Origin: Sphingobacteriia bacterium 24-36-13
GTDB lineage: Bacteria; Bacteroidota; Bacteroidia; Chitinophagales; Chitinophagaceae
Reading direction: 5' to 3'
NCBI GenBank assembly: GCA_002281875.1
Contig: NCHN01000011.1
Coordinates: 21,624-85,623, forward strand
Length of the DNA stretch: 64,000 nucleotides
Part shown: positions 45,075 to 54,755 of the stretch, in pieces
How the letters are laid out: every line of letters begins with the position of its first letter
Numbering within the stretch: position 1 is the first letter of the stretch
Position numbers and translations under genes: made by a program
The notes under the pieces: generated by a model
Seen by the model: only the letters and a program-made list of their open reading frames with translations
Told to the model about the DNA's origin: nothing
Database searches by the model: none

Positions 45075-45407
45075 ATGGCTTCTCCTAAATTAGAAGAATT
45101 TATAAAAGCAGAACAAGAGTTGGCACAGTTTGCAAAAGCATTATCACATCCAGCACGTATTGCTATATTAAAAGTATTGGCACAAAAAAATGAATGCGTG
45201 TGTGGAGAGATTGTAGACGAATTACCATTGGCTCAGTCTACTGTTTCACAGCACTTAAAAGAATTGAAAGAAGCAGGTCTTATAAAAGGAACGATTGAAG
45301 GACCAAGAAGTTGTTATTGCATTAATTGGAAAGCTTTCGAAAAATTCAATATCTCTTTTAATCAACTATTTAATAAACTAAAAGTGCAACAACAATCTTG
45401 TTGCTAA
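45075..45407 (+). CDS. arsR: ArsR-family arsenic-responsive repressor
   Basis: Winged-helix repressor of 110 residues. The metal site is [13 protein letters not shown] (residues 35-47; Cys 36 and 38), of the classical ArsR CxC type at the alpha-3 helix, and the recognition helix follows ([15 protein letters not shown]). Two further cysteines at the C end (QQQSCC) may help binding. Two palindromes just upstream fit autoregulation. arsM follows after 29 bases. Confidence 0.93.
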   Translation: MASPKLEEFIKAEQELAQFAKALSHPARIAILKVLAQKNECVCGEIVDELPLAQSTVSQHLKELKEAGLIKGTIEGPRSCYCINWKAFEKFNISFNQLFNKLKVQQQSCC

Positions 45408-45436
45408 CTATTCTTAAAAAAATTAAAATATATTTT

Positions 45437-46324
45437 ATGCAAACAGATGAACAATTAAAACAAATCGTAAAAGAAAAATACGCAGAAATAGCCAATCAGT
45501 CTACTGCCGAAAATAAAGCTTCTTGTTGTGGTGCAGGAGGATGCAGTACCGAAGTATATAATATCATGAGTGATGATTATACAACTATGGAAGGATACAA
45601 TGCAGATGCCGATTTGGGATTGGGTTGTGGACTACCTACACAATATGCTCAAATTAAGCAGGGAGATACTGTTGTAGATCTAGGAAGTGGAGCTGGGAAT
45701 GATTGTTTTGTTGCAAGAGCGCATACAGGGGAAAAGGGAAAAGTGATTGGAATTGATTTTACACCAGCCATGATTCAGAAAGCAAGGATGAATGCAGATG
45801 CATTAGGATTTAATAATGTAGAATTTCGCGAAGGTGATATTGAGCATATGCCATTGGGGGGGAATACAGCTGATGTAGTAGTAAGCAACTGTGTTTTAAA
45901 TTTAGTGCCGAATAAAGATGGAGTGATTAAAGAAATATATAGAGTACTTAAACCAGGTGGTCACTTTAGTATTTCTGATGTAGTGCTAGTAGGTCAACTA
46001 CCAGATGCATTAAGAAAGGACGCTGAAATGTATGCAGGATGCGTATCAGGTGCAATACAAAAAGAAGTGTATTTAGAATTAATTCGCTTGAATCAATTTG
46101 AAAATATCATCGTACAAAAAGAAAAGCCCATTATTATTCCCAATGATATTTTGAAAAACTATTTAAGTGAAACTGAAATTGATGCCTTTAATAATGGGGG
46201 CGCAGGTATATTTAGTGTAACTGTTTATGCAGAAAAACCAAAGGGAATTACTATAACAGAAAATCCTGAAATAAAAAATAATGCTTCATCAACCGTTTGT
46301 ACTCCAGGTGGGGGCTGCTGTTAA
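45437..46324 (+). CDS. arsM: Arsenite S-adenosylmethionine methyltransferase
   Basis: Methylates trivalent arsenic to volatile or less bound species. The 295-residue enzyme has a CC..GC motif near the N terminus ([15 protein letters not shown]), the SAM-binding [13 protein letters not shown] loop, [10 protein letters not shown] and YAGCVSGAI, which supply the conserved arsenic-binding cysteines. A cysteine-rich tail (VCTPGGGCC) is present at the C end. The ATG at 45437 is chosen over a frame opening 13 codons earlier. It lies between arsR and acr3. Confidence 0.94.
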   Translation: MQTDEQLKQIVKEKYAEIANQSTAENKASCCGAGGCSTEVYNIMSDDYTTMEGYNADADLGLGCGLPTQYAQIKQGDTVVDLGSGAGNDCFVARAHTGEKGKVIGIDFTPAMIQKARMNADALGFNNVEFREGDIEHMPLGGNTADVVVSNCVLNLVPNKDGVIKEIYRVLKPGGHFSISDVVLVGQLPDALRKDAEMYAGCVSGAIQKEVYLELIRLNQFENIIVQKEKPIIIPNDILKNYLSETEIDAFNNGGAGIFSVTVYAEKPKGITITENPEIKNNASSTVCTPGGGCC

Positions 46325-46335
46325 ATTTTTCAAAT

Positions 46336-47391
46336 ATGGAACATTGTGCTCCTGCTGCTAATCGGAAGAAACTTTCTTTTTTAGACCAGTATTTAACGCT
46401 ATGGATATTTTTAGCCATGTTATTGGGCGTTGGCATTGGTTATTTTGTTCCTAAGTTTTCTGTAGCAATAGAATCACTTTCCAATGGAACAACCAATATT
46501 CCGCTTGCCATAGGGTTGATACTGATGATGTATCCGCCATTAGCAAAAGTGAATTACAATAAGATTGGGGAAGTGTTTAGCAATATTAAAGTATTAAGCC
46601 TTTCCTTATTTTTGAATTGGGTGATTGGTCCTATTTTGATGTTTATTTTGTCTATCATCTTTTTGAAAGATTATCCTGAATACATGATTGGATTAATCTT
46701 AATTGGTTTAGCAAGATGTATTGCAATGGTGGTAGTGTGGAATGATTTAGCTGAAGGTAATAGGGAATATGCAGCTGGGCTGGTGGCATTGAATAGTATT
46801 TTCCAGGTTTTCTTTTACAGCTTTTATGCTTATTTATTCATTACTTTTTTGCCCCCTTATTTTGGGGTTAAGGGTTTGAACGTGAATATCACCATTGCAG
46901 AAATTGCTCAATCAGTGGGTATTTATTTGGGTATCCCTTTTGCTGCTGGTGTAATCAGTAGGTATTTATTAATTAAATGGAAGGGGTTGGATTGGTTTAA
47001 TAAAACCTATATCCCATTTATATCTCCCATCACTTTAATTGCTTTATTGTTTACCATCATTATTATGTTCAGTTTAAAAGGACAATTAATAGTGGAGATT
47101 CCAATGGATGTTTTACGAATTGCCATCCCTTTAGTAGTCTATTTTATATTAATGTTCATCATTAGTTTTTTAATAGGGAAAAAACTGGGAGCAGATTATT
47201 CAAGAAATACGTCCATTGCATTTACTGCAACTGGCAATAATTTTGAATTAGCTATTGCTGTAGCAATTGGTGTATTTGGTATTAATAGTGGGCAGGCGTT
47301 TGCTGGTGTGATAGGCCCACTGGTTGAAGTGCCTGCATTAATTGCTTTAGTTAATTTAGCATTTTGGTTTAGAAAAAAATTATACAAGTGA
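46336..47391 (+). CDS. acr3: Arsenite efflux permease ACR3
   Basis: Exports arsenite across the inner membrane. The 351-residue protein has about ten helices, the conserved cysteine in [20 protein letters not shown] (helix 4) and the late [20 protein letters not shown] motif, both diagnostic of ACR3. The start at 46336 overlaps nothing; ArsM ends 11 bases before. Its stop overlaps the next gene (GTGA). Confidence 0.95.
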   Translation: MEHCAPAANRKKLSFLDQYLTLWIFLAMLLGVGIGYFVPKFSVAIESLSNGTTNIPLAIGLILMMYPPLAKVNYNKIGEVFSNIKVLSLSLFLNWVIGPILMFILSIIFLKDYPEYMIGLILIGLARCIAMVVVWNDLAEGNREYAAGLVALNSIFQVFFYSFYAYLFITFLPPYFGVKGLNVNITIAEIAQSVGIYLGIPFAAGVISRYLLIKWKGLDWFNKTYIPFISPITLIALLFTIIIMFSLKGQLIVEIPMDVLRIAIPLVVYFILMFIISFLIGKKLGADYSRNTSIAFTATGNNFELAIAVAIGVFGINSGQAFAGVIGPLVEVPALIALVNLAFWFRKKLYK

Positions 47392-48071
47392 AATACCTAA
47401 TTAATTTTTTAATAGTTAATTGTTTAGTTATGTCGTCAAAAGCACAACAGCCTGTTTTATTTCCAAGCTTGCAATCATTTTTTGATGAAGCCAAGAATAA
47501 TTTTAATCAAATTCCTACGGACCGTAAAGCAGCATTAACCGAAATAAGTGCATATATATCACAAAAGAAAAAATTAGCCAAAGACATTGAACTCACTTTT
47601 ATATGTACGCATAATTCTAGAAGAAGCCATATTTCTCAAATAATGGCTCAAGCAGCTGCTACTTATTATAAGGTAGGCAATATGTATTGTTATTCTGGTG
47701 GTACAGAAGTCACTGCTTTTAATATTAATGCAGTAAATGCATTAAGAAATATTGGTTTTGAAATAGCTGCAACCAATACTTCAACTAACCCTGTTTATGA
47801 AGTTAAATACGGCTCATCAACCCCAAAGCTGATTGCTTTTTCAAAAGTATATACCAGTTTGCCTAATCCTCAAAAAGAATATGGGGCTGTTTTAACTTGT
47901 TCTCAAGCAGATGCTTCTTGCCCCATTGTTCAAGGTGCCGATGGAAGATTCAAGTTGCCTTATGAGGATCCAAAATTAGCAGATGGTACTCCACAACAAA
48001 ACAACGTGTACGATGAGAGGTGTAAGCAAATTGGTCTTGAAATGTTATATCTATTTAGTCAAGTAATATAG
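47388..48071 (+). CDS. arsC: Exported low-molecular-weight phosphatase-like arsenate reductase
   Basis: A 227-residue protein of the thioredoxin-coupled arsenate reductase family. The phosphate loop [11 protein letters not shown] (CX5R) is near residues 65-75, and CSQADASC (a Cys pair six apart, as in S. aureus ArsC Cys82/Cys89) is near residue 164, followed by an acidic EDP motif. The protein, however, begins with a signal-peptide-like sequence ([21 protein letters not shown]) and about 45 further residues before the catalytic domain. The GTG start overlaps acr3 by four bases. Arsenate reductases are normally cytoplasmic, so the localisation is open. Confidence 0.88.
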   Translation: MKYLINFLIVNCLVMSSKAQQPVLFPSLQSFFDEAKNNFNQIPTDRKAALTEISAYISQKKKLAKDIELTFICTHNSRRSHISQIMAQAAATYYKVGNMYCYSGGTEVTAFNINAVNALRNIGFEIAATNTSTNPVYEVKYGSSTPKLIAFSKVYTSLPNPQKEYGAVLTCSQADASCPIVQGADGRFKLPYEDPKLADGTPQQNNVYDERCKQIGLEMLYLFSQVI

Positions 48072-48098
48072 AGGTCGTTTTTCTTGCTCAATTAATTA

Positions 48099-49379
48099 TT
48101 AAATCACCGTGAGCTCATAAAACTCTTCCGGGTTTAAATATTTTTTGGCAAGCACATTCAATTCTTCTGCCCCGGTATTTTTGATTAGTTGAACACTATT
48201 GTAAAAGTATTGTTCGTCTAAATTATTGAGCACATAGTTTTTCCATCGGGCAATTAATTGGAATGGGCCATCTAGATCTCCTAAAACGGTTCCTAGCATA
48301 TAGTTTTTAACCAAGCTCAATTCATCTTCGTCTACAACTTCATTTCTAAGTATTTCCATTTCTTTATACACTTCACTAATAGTTGCTTCACAAACATCTC
48401 TACCAGCTTCTGTACTAATCATCCAAGCAGTTTCTCCCATATGATTTTGAATATAACTATGGATGCCATAGGTATATCCTTTGTCTTCTCTTATATTGCT
48501 CATTAGCCTAGATCCAAAAAATCCACCAAAAATATTATTTAATATTTGTGTCTTCTGGTAGTCTGGATGGTGCTTGTTGGGAAATGGGCGTGCAATTCTG
48601 ATAGCACCTTGAACGCCATTTTCATCATTGATGATTTGGTGTTTCTTTTCTACTGCCGATTGTAAATTATATTGAATATGAGGAATGGCCCTTTGTTGTA
48701 AAGGCAAAGCACCAAAATATTTATTTAATTGACTTTGAAGATTAGAGGGGATTTTACCAGCAGTAAAAATAGTGCAATGGCCTTCTGCATAAAAGCGTTT
48801 AAAAAATTCTATTAATTCAGCTCTGTTTAATTGATCATAGTCTAAAGTAGAAGTATACTTGCCATAAGGATGATGGAATCCATACACATATTCATCAATT
48901 AGTCGATTGGCTATAAAGTCGCATTTTTTAAGATTGACAGAAAGTTTCTGTTTCTGATTTTGTTGATAGGTGATCAACTCTTCTTCAGGAAAAATAGAAT
49001 CGGTAATTATTTCTGCAACTACTGGCAACAATTCATTGAAATGTTTAGACAAGCAATGCAATGTAATCGATGCTGTTTCATTGTAACAGGTTCTATTTAA
49101 ATAGGCGCCATAAAATTCAAAGTGGTCATTAATTTGATAGGCGGTTTTGGTGCTGGTACCATTTTTTAATAAAAAGTTTGTGGTACCAGCAACAATATTC
49201 TTTTGCTCAAACCAGTTACCTGCTTTAAATACCCATTCTATCATGAGTACATCTTGGGTGCCTGCATTCATGCTATAAACAGGAACTTTATTATCCAATT
49301 GATATTGTTCACATGTTCTAAGTTTTAAATCAAAACTTACCGCATCGGTTATAGTAGGTTGTATTTTTCTGTTCAACAT
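48099..49379 (-). CDS. M16-family peptidase-like protein, non-catalytic partner
   Basis: A 426-residue protein with the M16 (pitrilysin/MPP) fold, including the C-terminal GSRLMSNIREDKGYTYGIHSY motif. The zinc motif HxxEH is absent at the expected N-terminal place (NFLLKNGTSTKT instead), so it should be the inactive half of a heterodimer. Its partner is the gene 12 bases upstream that has HxxEH. No signal peptide is evident, so the pair is probably cytoplasmic. Confidence 0.88.
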   Translation of the reverse strand: MLNRKIQPTITDAVSFDLKLRTCEQYQLDNKVPVYSMNAGTQDVLMIEWVFKAGNWFEQKNIVAGTTNFLLKNGTSTKTAYQINDHFEFYGAYLNRTCYNETASITLHCLSKHFNELLPVVAEIITDSIFPEEELITYQQNQKQKLSVNLKKCDFIANRLIDEYVYGFHHPYGKYTSTLDYDQLNRAELIEFFKRFYAEGHCTIFTAGKIPSNLQSQLNKYFGALPLQQRAIPHIQYNLQSAVEKKHQIINDENGVQGAIRIARPFPNKHHPDYQKTQILNNIFGGFFGSRLMSNIREDKGYTYGIHSYIQNHMGETAWMISTEAGRDVCEATISEVYKEMEILRNEVVDEDELSLVKNYMLGTVLGDLDGPFQLIARWKNYVLNNLDEQYFYNSVQLIKNTGAEELNVLAKKYLNPEEFYELTVI

Positions 49380-49391
49380 TTTGGTTTTGAT

Positions 49392-50627
49392 TTATTTAGC
49401 CAGGTAGTGTAATGTGTTGCTATTGCTTTCTCTAAAAATTTGCTTGCTATAATCAACAATATCTTGCGGATTAATTTCCTGGTATTTTTCTAATTCAGTA
49501 TTCATTAAAGAAGCATCACCCATTAATTCGTACATGGCCAAACTGCTGGCCCTACTCATAATGCTCATATCTTCAAATGCTATTACGCTTTCTGTTTTGT
49601 TTTTGACTTTAGTTAATTCAGCAATGGAGACTGGTTGTTCTTGTATTTGAGCAATCTGTTCTGCAATAGCTTGTTCTGCTTTATTAATGTCTACTCCTTT
49701 AACTAATTTTCCTTCAATAGTTAAAAGTCCAGCATCTAGGCTTCCAAAATGATAGCAATCTAAATTCGAAAACAATTTCTGTTCTTTAACCAATGATTGA
49801 TATAAACGAGAAGAAGCCCCACCTCCCAAAATTTCTGTAATTAAATCTGCTGTATAATAACCTTTGTTTAAACGTGCATCCATATGCCAGGTTTTCACAA
49901 ATGCGTCTAATGGTACTGCTGCTTCAATCGTTAATCTTCTTGCAAGGTCTTGAACGGGCTCCTGTGGTAAACAACGAATATATTTATCTCCCATTGGGAT
50001 GGGCCCAAACCATTTTTCAGCAAGCTGTTTAATATCTTCTGTTCTTACATTTCCTGCTACCACTAAAATGGCATTCACTGGACGATAATGTTTGAAGAAA
50101 AAATGTTTAACATCGTCTATATGTGCATTCTCAACATGACTTAATTCTTTTCCTATGGTCATCCATTGATATGGATGTACCGTATAAGCCAATTGGCGCA
50201 TTTGTTTCCAAACATCACCATATGGCTTATTAATATAATGCTCTCGAAATTCTTCGCAAACCACTTTTCGTTGAACAGACAAACTTTTTTCGCTGAATGC
50301 CAAGCTCAACATTCGATCACTTTCTAGCCAAAATGCTGTTTCAATATTTTGAGCGGGAAGCTGGCAATAGTAATTGGTTAAATCGTTGGTGGTATATGCG
50401 TTGTTATCTCCACCGGCCCTTTGAAGGGGTTCGTCGTAATCTGCAATATTGATGCTGCCTCCAAACATTAAGTGCTCAAATAAATGAGCAAATCCTGTTT
50501 TATTTGGATGCTCATCTCTTGCACCAACATCGTATAAAACATTTACCACTGCCATCGGGGTTGCAGTGTCTTCATGTACCAAAACGGTTAAGCCATTGTC
50601 TAGGGTAAATCGGTTGTATTCAATCAT
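49392..50627 (-). CDS. M16-family zinc metallopeptidase, catalytic subunit
   Basis: A 411-residue peptidase with the inverted zinc motif HLFEHLMFGG near residue 48 (HxxEH) and the downstream glutamate in VCEEFREHYINKPYGD. The C-terminal half has LGGGASSRLYQSLV, which lines the substrate chamber. It is co-transcribed with the HxxEH-less partner 12 bases downstream, the usual arrangement for processing peptidase-like heterodimers. Natural substrates are unknown. Confidence 0.93.
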   Translation of the reverse strand: MIEYNRFTLDNGLTVLVHEDTATPMAVVNVLYDVGARDEHPNKTGFAHLFEHLMFGGSINIADYDEPLQRAGGDNNAYTTNDLTNYYCQLPAQNIETAFWLESDRMLSLAFSEKSLSVQRKVVCEEFREHYINKPYGDVWKQMRQLAYTVHPYQWMTIGKELSHVENAHIDDVKHFFFKHYRPVNAILVVAGNVRTEDIKQLAEKWFGPIPMGDKYIRCLPQEPVQDLARRLTIEAAVPLDAFVKTWHMDARLNKGYYTADLITEILGGGASSRLYQSLVKEQKLFSNLDCYHFGSLDAGLLTIEGKLVKGVDINKAEQAIAEQIAQIQEQPVSIAELTKVKNKTESVIAFEDMSIMSRASSLAMYELMGDASLMNTELEKYQEINPQDIVDYSKQIFRESNSNTLHYLAK

Positions 50628-50665
50628 ATTAATGCGTATCGGAGCGCAAAATAGTTCATCTTTAC

Positions 50666-51859
50666 TTACCTACGAATGTCTTTAACATTCATGTTCAACA
50701 TTAATGGAACATTGTTTCTAAGAACTACCACTTTAATTTTTCCTAAAGAGTTCTGAAAGAGGTTTTTATAAGCCTGAATATTATTAGAAGCGTTGTTTTC
50801 TATTGAAAAAATAATATCCTCTGTTTTAAATCCAGCTTTGTCACCCGGAGAGCCTTCAATTATATCAATTACTTTTATTTGACCATCCACTAAATAAATG
50901 CCAAGTCCTGTATAGCTGTAGTCGAAAGCATCAGTAAAATGATTATTCGGTTTTATATGAATAGTTTGTTCAGGATAGTTTAAAGTAATATTAAACCTTC
51001 TCAACAAATCGTTTCCCATTAGTCCACCTAAAATGGGATAATTGGTTACATTAAAATCGTCTTCGAATATATGTACGGGCACTTTTTTAAACTTATAGTT
51101 GCCGATTTTTACCGATTTCATTACTGCAATTTCCATTTTCTTTTTACCCCCTAACCCTTCTGCCTGCGTTGGATAAAATTTTCTTTTGCTTTTAAAAACG
51201 GCACTATCGTCTACATAATCTCTAGATAATAAAAAGCAAAGACCTGCCCCGGTATCAAAAATAAATCGATTCAAAAATGACTTGCTGTCTTCTACATGAG
51301 CTTGTAGCAAAGGAAGCGTGCTAAAATTGGGTTTTAGTAATTGACCACCTTTAGGATATTTAAATCTTCCAGGGGTATGAACTTCCATTATTCTTTTATC
51401 GAAATCTAAATGAACAATATACCTTCTTAAAAAACTATACCCTATAATCCCATCTATTCTAACTCCATAAACACTGGTAAGTAGTTCATAGTTGTTTATG
51501 TGAAAATCTAAATTCTTTACTTCTATGCCAGGCATTTGAAGTGTATGGTTATAAGCAAATGAAACTTTTTTTACCCCGGCAATACCTCGAATGGTTTTAT
51601 CACTTAATGCAATGGGGATCTTTAGCTTTTCAACAGTTGTAGAGTCTAGTGAGATTCCTCCACTACCAGTGTCAAGAACAAAGTTGAGTGAATCTGTAAA
51701 TCCATCTAACTGCGCTTTTAAAATGATGATACCACCACTCAACTGAAAAAAAGGAATTTTTGTAATGAGTTTGGAGTCTGGAGGAACAAATTCTTCCTGT
51801 GCACTAAGCTGTAGAAAGCATAGTAGCGAAAATACCCATATGGCCAATACCCGTTTCAT
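50666..51859 (-). CDS. Secreted retropepsin-like aspartyl protease with PDZ domain
   Basis: A 397-residue exported protein (signal peptide 1-20, ending LSAQ). Two aspartyl motifs are present, FVLDTGSGGISLD near residue 60 and FIFDTGAGLCFLLS near 200, as in a pepsin-like or fused retropepsin dimer. A PDZ-like domain follows (about 315-395, with GSPGDKAGFKTEDIIFSI). Proteins of this type are common in Bacteroidota envelopes. It is divergent from mqnC. Confidence 0.85.
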   Translation of the reverse strand: MKRVLAIWVFSLLCFLQLSAQEEFVPPDSKLITKIPFFQLSGGIIILKAQLDGFTDSLNFVLDTGSGGISLDSTTVEKLKIPIALSDKTIRGIAGVKKVSFAYNHTLQMPGIEVKNLDFHINNYELLTSVYGVRIDGIIGYSFLRRYIVHLDFDKRIMEVHTPGRFKYPKGGQLLKPNFSTLPLLQAHVEDSKSFLNRFIFDTGAGLCFLLSRDYVDDSAVFKSKRKFYPTQAEGLGGKKKMEIAVMKSVKIGNYKFKKVPVHIFEDDFNVTNYPILGGLMGNDLLRRFNITLNYPEQTIHIKPNNHFTDAFDYSYTGLGIYLVDGQIKVIDIIEGSPGDKAGFKTEDIIFSIENNASNNIQAYKNLFQNSLGKIKVVVLRNNVPLMLNMNVKDIRR

Positions 51860-51932
51860 ACTATGTTAAGTTAATCGCTTTTTGTGCAAAATGATGAATA
51901 ATTACATAAGCGCGCTCTTTTGTTGATATCCC

Positions 51933-51962
51933 TTTGGGTGAACCTTATCTATACTAACTTTG
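51933..51962 (+). promoter_or_regulatory. Promoter TTTG-N18-TAACTTTG of mqnC
   Basis: TTTG at 51933-51936 and TAACTTTG at 51955-51962 are 18 bases apart and match the Bacteroidota promoter. The ATG at 51977 is 15 bases downstream, so the frame opening at 51920 is not the start. Confidence 0.7.
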
Positions 51963-51976
51963 TTACTTATACAATT

Positions 51977-53104
51977 ATGATGGAATTAGCCAATTTATAC
52001 CAAAGAGCCCTCGATTTTGACTTTTTAAGTGTAGAAGAGGGAATGTACTTATTTGAGCAAGCACCTTTAGCCGATTTAATGCATATAGCAGACGAGTTGC
52101 GTAAAAAGCAAGTCCCGCATGGTAAAGTGACTTGGCAGATTGACCGCAACGTAAATACCACCAATGTATGTATTGCCAATTGTAAGTTTTGTAATTTCTA
52201 TCGGATACCCGGCCATGCAGAAGCTTATATTACTGAAATGCCTGTGTATAGAAAGAAAATTGAAGAGACGTTGAAATACGGTGGAGACCAGCTTTTGTTA
52301 CAAGGAGGTCACCATCCCAACTTGGGCCTCGATTTTTATACGACTACCTTCCGCCAGCTAAAACAAGAATATCCAACCATAAAGCTACACGCACTTGGAC
52401 CGCCAGAAGTGGCACATATTGCCAAATTGGAAAAAATGAGCCATCATGATGTGCTAAAAGCTTTAAAAGAATCTGGGTTAGATTCATTGCCAGGGGCTGG
52501 AGCAGAAATATTGGTTGATCGGGTACGCCGCTTAATTTCGAAAGGTAAGTGTGGGGCAGACGAATGGCTGGCCATTATGCACGAAGCCCATAAACTAGGG
52601 ATTACTACCAGTGCAACCATGATGTTTGGACATGTTGAAACCTTGGAAGAGCGCTTTATACATTTAGTAAGAATAAGAGAAATACAAGCGATGAAACCCG
52701 CTGATGCCAATGGTTTCCTAGCTTTTATTCCTTGGACATTTCAGGATGTAGATACCTTATTAACTAAAATTAGAGGGGTTCATAATTTAACCACCCCTGA
52801 TGAATATTTGCGAATGATTGCCATAAGCCGAATCATGCTTCCGAATGTGAAGAATATTCAAGCAAGTTGGTTAACGGTTGGTAAAGAAACTGCCCAGCTT
52901 TGTTTACATGGAGGAGCAAACGATTTTGGTTCAATCATGATAGAAGAAAATGTGGTGAGTGCGGCTGGAGCTCCGCATCGATTTACCTATAAAACCATAC
53001 AGGAAGCAATTAAAGAGGCAGGCTTTGAACCTCAATTGCGCAATCAGCAATATGGATGGAGGGAAATTCCCGAGACCATTGTGGAGCAAACCATTGATTA
53101 TTAA
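51977..53104 (+). CDS. mqnC: Cyclic dehypoxanthinyl futalosine synthase (radical SAM)
   Basis: Radical SAM enzyme of the futalosine pathway to menaquinone, which supplies the quinol used by the act complex. The iron-sulfur motif is CIANCKFCNFYR (CX3CX2C) near residue 60, preceded by TWQIDRNVNTTNVC, and the later GLDSLPGAGAEILVD and TTSATMMFGHVE are diagnostic for MqnC. Two consecutive ATGs (51977 and 51980) are possible. It has about 375 residues, the usual length. Other mqn genes are not in the window. Confidence 0.95.
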   Translation: MMELANLYQRALDFDFLSVEEGMYLFEQAPLADLMHIADELRKKQVPHGKVTWQIDRNVNTTNVCIANCKFCNFYRIPGHAEAYITEMPVYRKKIEETLKYGGDQLLLQGGHHPNLGLDFYTTTFRQLKQEYPTIKLHALGPPEVAHIAKLEKMSHHDVLKALKESGLDSLPGAGAEILVDRVRRLISKGKCGADEWLAIMHEAHKLGITTSATMMFGHVETLEERFIHLVRIREIQAMKPADANGFLAFIPWTFQDVDTLLTKIRGVHNLTTPDEYLRMIAISRIMLPNVKNIQASWLTVGKETAQLCLHGGANDFGSIMIEENVVSAAGAPHRFTYKTIQEAIKEAGFEPQLRNQQYGWREIPETIVEQTIDY

Positions 53105-53204
53105 AATGTAAAGGATTATCTTTTTGATTTTATGAAACTGATTCTTACTAATTTAAAGTAACTTTAGTAACGTAAACACCCCAATTGTTTCGAATCAGAA
53201 AAAG

Positions 53205-53648
53205 ATGAACATATTCGAATCTGTAATTTGTCATGACTATACTGTAGTTAGAACTCATCGGGAGATTCTTGCAGTCAAGACCAATGGTGTACATATGGTT
53301 GGCCTTGCTTGGGTATGTAACGTACTTACTCTAATTGGAGTAGGTATTGTTTATCTACTCCTAACCAATCAAAGCAGAGAAGTATACGATGTACTCGCAT
53401 TTATTCGGTATTGGGAACTAGCAGGACGGCTGGGAATTTTGATATTTCTTGCGTTGGTTTATTTTATGAGTTTTGGTGCTTATGGTGGCAAAGCTATTTT
53501 CCTAGATATTATACGACGTTTTAGCAAGCTAGAAGAAGAAGAAAAACATGCTGTTGCAAAAAGAGGTGGCCGATATTTCTATCTTTCATTATTAAGTTTC
53601 TTAATTGTTTCTGGGGTAGTGGTTTACTTAATAAAATATGTTTATTAA
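53205..53648 (+). CDS. Membrane protein of unknown family, tandem paralogue A
   Basis: A 147-residue protein with about three membrane helices (near 30-53, 70-93 and 123-145) and a conserved soluble start. It aligns without gaps with the next gene over residues 1-42, with 17 identical positions including KT.G..MVG..WV.NVLT, and again at the third helix (VAK.G..YFY.SL). Between helices 2 and 3 is a charged stretch KLEEEEKHAVAKRG. I do not recognise a family. It precedes the paralogue by 6 bases. Confidence 0.78.
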   Translation: MNIFESVICHDYTVVRTHREILAVKTNGVHMVGLAWVCNVLTLIGVGIVYLLLTNQSREVYDVLAFIRYWELAGRLGILIFLALVYFMSFGAYGGKAIFLDIIRRFSKLEEEEKHAVAKRGGRYFYLSLLSFLIVSGVVVYLIKYVY

Positions 53649-53654
53649 TTAGCT

Positions 53655-54128
53655 ATGACGGTATTTGGAGCAATCATTTCGCATAATTATTTATGGTGTC
53701 AATACCGTCAAAGGGTAGGCTTGGCTAAAACGCAAGGCCCAATGATGGTTGGTATTGTTTGGGTTGCCAATGTACTCACATTTTATGGGTACTATATTTA
53801 TACTAACCTTGTTGCGTTTAAAGAAAAAGATCCAGAATATTTAAATAGAATCATGTGGGAATGGCTTAATGCATTCAAATTGTCTTTTGTCATTGGGGCA
53901 TTATTGGTTTTTTTGCTGAGTTATTTTTTATACAGAATCAAAGGGGTGTACAATAATATTATTACCGAATTACTCAGTAAAGAATCTGTAAAGCAAAAGA
54001 AAGTTGCCAAATTAGGTAAAACCTATTTTTATGGGTCATTGATTGTTTTACTAATTGCATACAGTGTGCTGGCTTGGCTCTTTGTAAAATGGGGTTTTTG
54101 GGCAGCTTTTAATTTAGACACCAATTAA
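53655..54128 (+). CDS. Membrane protein of unknown family, tandem paralogue B
   Basis: A 157-residue membrane protein, the tandem duplicate of the previous gene. Helices lie near residues 30-53, 75-98 and 130-152. Differences from paralogue A include a longer first loop (KEKDPEYLNRIMWEWLNAFK) and a C-terminal extension after the third helix. Conservation across both copies of the first helix region suggests a shared interaction surface, possibly a heterodimer. An ECF sigma factor gene follows after 141 bases. Confidence 0.78.
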   Translation: MTVFGAIISHNYLWCQYRQRVGLAKTQGPMMVGIVWVANVLTFYGYYIYTNLVAFKEKDPEYLNRIMWEWLNAFKLSFVIGALLVFLLSYFLYRIKGVYNNIITELLSKESVKQKKVAKLGKTYFYGSLIVLLIAYSVLAWLFVKWGFWAAFNLDTN

Positions 54129-54205
54129 GGATAATTTGCCCCTTTCATACCAATTTATAGGTGTCTCGAAGCATCTTCAGCTTAATTTTAAATAATTCTT
54201 ATAGA

Positions 54206-54227
54206 AGCTGTAACATAATAAACAGCT
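54206..54227. promoter_or_regulatory. 6-10-6 inverted repeat upstream of the sigma factor
   Basis: AGCTGT (54206-54211) and ACAGCT (54222-54227) are perfect inverted repeats around a 10-base spacer. They overlap the AAC motif of the putative ECF promoter. Confidence 0.35.
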
Positions 54228-54233
54228 ATACGT
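54212..54233 (+). promoter_or_regulatory. Candidate ECF-type promoter AAC-N16-CGT
   Basis: AAC at 54212-54214 and CGT at 54231-54233 are separated by 16 bases, the classic spacing of many ECF-sigma promoters. It would start transcription about 30 bases before the sigma gene, suggesting autoregulation. There is no good TAnnTTTG promoter here. Confidence 0.4.
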
Positions 54234-54269
54234 ATCATATATACAAACCAACTAACTGTTTCTATTTGT

Positions 54270-54755
54270 ATGACCGAGTTTGAGTACAATGAATGTGTAA
54301 ATAACCATGCCGATGGCCTTTTCAGGTTTATCGTGAAAAATCTTCGGCATGAAGAAGACGCAAGAGATATTGTGCAAACCAGTTTTGAAAAACTTTGGAG
54401 AAATAGGGACCAAGTAGAAACAGCTAAGTCAAAAGCCTATTTATTTACCGTTGGATACAATCAAATGATTGATCATATTCGAAAAAATAAACGGGTACAG
54501 TTAAAAGAGGAATTTGAGGAGCAAACAGGCATTCAATACCAACAACACTCGGGTTTAAAGAAAACATTAATGGAAGCATTAAATCGTTTAAATGAAACAC
54601 AGAAAAGTTTGGTGATGCTGAAAGACTACGAAGGATATAGTTACGAAGAGATCGGACAAATTATGAATTTGAATGAGAGTCAGGTAAAAGTGTATTTGCA
54701 TAGAGCTCGATTAACATTAAAAAACTATCTGGTTAGCGCCGAAAACGTATTATAA
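54270..54755 (+). CDS. RNA polymerase ECF-type sigma factor
   Basis: A 161-residue sigma-70 family factor with sigma region 2 (about 10-75, including DARDIVQTSFEKLWRNRDQ and AYLFTVGYNQMIDHIRKN) and region 4 (about 105-155, with LKDYEGYSYEEIGQIMNLNESQVKVYLHRARLTLK). No region 3 is present. It overlaps the sigma-antagonist gene by one base (TAATG). Putative regulon member genes are the outer membrane protein that follows. Confidence 0.94.
   Translation: MTEFEYNECVNNHADGLFRFIVKNLRHEEDARDIVQTSFEKLWRNRDQVETAKSKAYLFTVGYNQMIDHIRKNKRVQLKEEFEEQTGIQYQQHSGLKKTLMEALNRLNETQKSLVMLKDYEGYSYEEIGQIMNLNESQVKVYLHRARLTLKNYLVSAENVL

Noticed and set aside
48072-48098. Terminator between arsC and the opposing M16 gene
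   Set aside because: No inverted repeat of useful length is seen, only an AT-rich spacer.
53145-53170. TTACTAA...TTAGTAA inverted repeat upstream of the tandem membrane proteins
   Set aside because: Imperfect and AT-rich; expected by chance in such sequence, so not listed as an operator.
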